Source: Candidatus Pantoea persica (GTDB lineage: Bacteria > Pseudomonadota > Gammaproteobacteria > Enterobacterales > Enterobacteriaceae). Taken from it: DNA of 64,000 nucleotides. The stretch covers positions 186,001 to 250,000 of the forward strand of contig NZ_SMDS01000016.1 in NCBI RefSeq assembly GCF_013753875.1, read 5' to 3'. Below, one piece after another: positions 63,877 to 64,000 of the stretch. How positions within the stretch are numbered: position 1 is the stretch's first letter; every line of letters starts with the position of its first letter. The translations under genes were made by a program, and so were the position numbers. The notes beneath the pieces were generated by a model. It was not told the DNA's origin. It made no database searches and saw nothing but the letters and a program-made list of their open reading frames with translations.

Positions 63877-64000
63877 ATGAAAACAGGCGCTCCACAGGAT
63901 TATCGCGCCGATATTGATGGCCTGCGCGCGGTCGCGATTCCTGCTGGCCGTGCTGTTCCACGCCGGCGTCAGCGCGCTGCCCGGCGGCTTTATCGGCGTC
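63877..64000 (+). pseudogene. Acyltransferase 3 family protein, 5' end, frameshifted
   Basis: MKTGAPQDYRADIDGLRAVAI is the typical start of OafA/YrhL-type membrane acyltransferases. Extra bases after GCGATT shift the frame; the expected LAVLLFHAGVSALPGGFIGV continues in another frame to the window edge. The family acetylates surface polysaccharides. The rest is outside the window. Confidence 0.75.

Overview
The window comes from an enterobacterial chromosome of the Pantoea/Erwinia type. The backbone follows the Escherichia coli order acrB - hha/tomB - ffs - ybaZ - ybaY - tesB - amtB - glnK - mdlBA - decR - cof - ybaE - queC - fadM - ybaV - ppiD - hupB - lon - clpX - clpP - tig - bolA - yajG - ampG - cyoABCDE - yajR - yajQ - panE - yajL - thiI - xseB - ispA - dxs - yajO - pgpA - thiL - nusB - ribH - ribD - nrdR - yajI - secF - secD - yajC - tgt - queA - acpH. 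G+C is high. The genus is an inference from gene order and protein similarity recalled from memory; nothing was searched.

The main feature is selective gene decay. Genes for proteolysis, secretion, cytochrome bo oxidase, isoprenoid, riboflavin and thiamine functions, queuosine and ribosome maintenance are intact at normal length. Around two dozen dispensable genes between them carry frameshifts, deletions, a 269-bp tandem duplication and in-frame stops: acrB, a zinc-type ABC importer, ybaZ, ybaY, tesB, amtB, decR, a cysteine-synthase-like gene, cof, ybaE, fadM, ybaV, bolA, ampG, adhP, yajL, yajO, a LysM gene, yajI, acpH, an inositol-monophosphatase-like gene and an acyltransferase. Most are still nearly full length, so the decay looks recent, as in a young host-restricted symbiont. 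Of 25 in-frame nonsense codons located by reading, 19 are TAG.

Layout. 1-3.85 kb: end of a lambdoid prophage (antirepressor, Rha, excisionase, frameshifted lambda-type integrase, possible integrase arm sites) abutting acrB, which lacks its first third. 6.6-8.4 kb: a zinc-starvation cluster, with intact zinc-free ribosomal protein paralogues rpmE2 and rpmJ2, a wrecked importer and a perfect Zur-like operator. 9-10 kb: tomB, hha and 4.5S RNA. 10-14 kb: decayed ybaZ-ybaY-tesB-amtB, then intact glnK with a sigma-54 promoter and two NtrC-like sites. 14-18 kb: intact mdlBA. 18-23.5 kb: mostly pseudogenes with queC preserved. 23.6-33.8 kb: ppiD-hupB-lon-clpX-clpP-tig and yajG, intact except for bolA. 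33.9-35.2 kb: ampG pseudogene. 35.7-41.9 kb: cyoABCDE and yajR. 42-51 kb: yajQ, panE, thiI and xseB-ispA-dxs interspersed with dead adhP, yajL and yajO. 51-62 kb: pgpA-thiL-nusB-ribH-ribD-nrdR and secF-secD-yajC-tgt-queA. 62-64 kb: acpH fused by deletion to an IMPase-like gene, a palindromic repeat, and the start of a broken acyltransferase.

Together the intact genes give protein quality control, inner-membrane secretion, a respiratory oxidase with its heme O synthase, DOXP-pathway isoprenoids, flavin, thiamine diphosphate and queuosine. The losses remove drug efflux, ammonium uptake, muropeptide recycling and several regulators and housecleaning enzymes.
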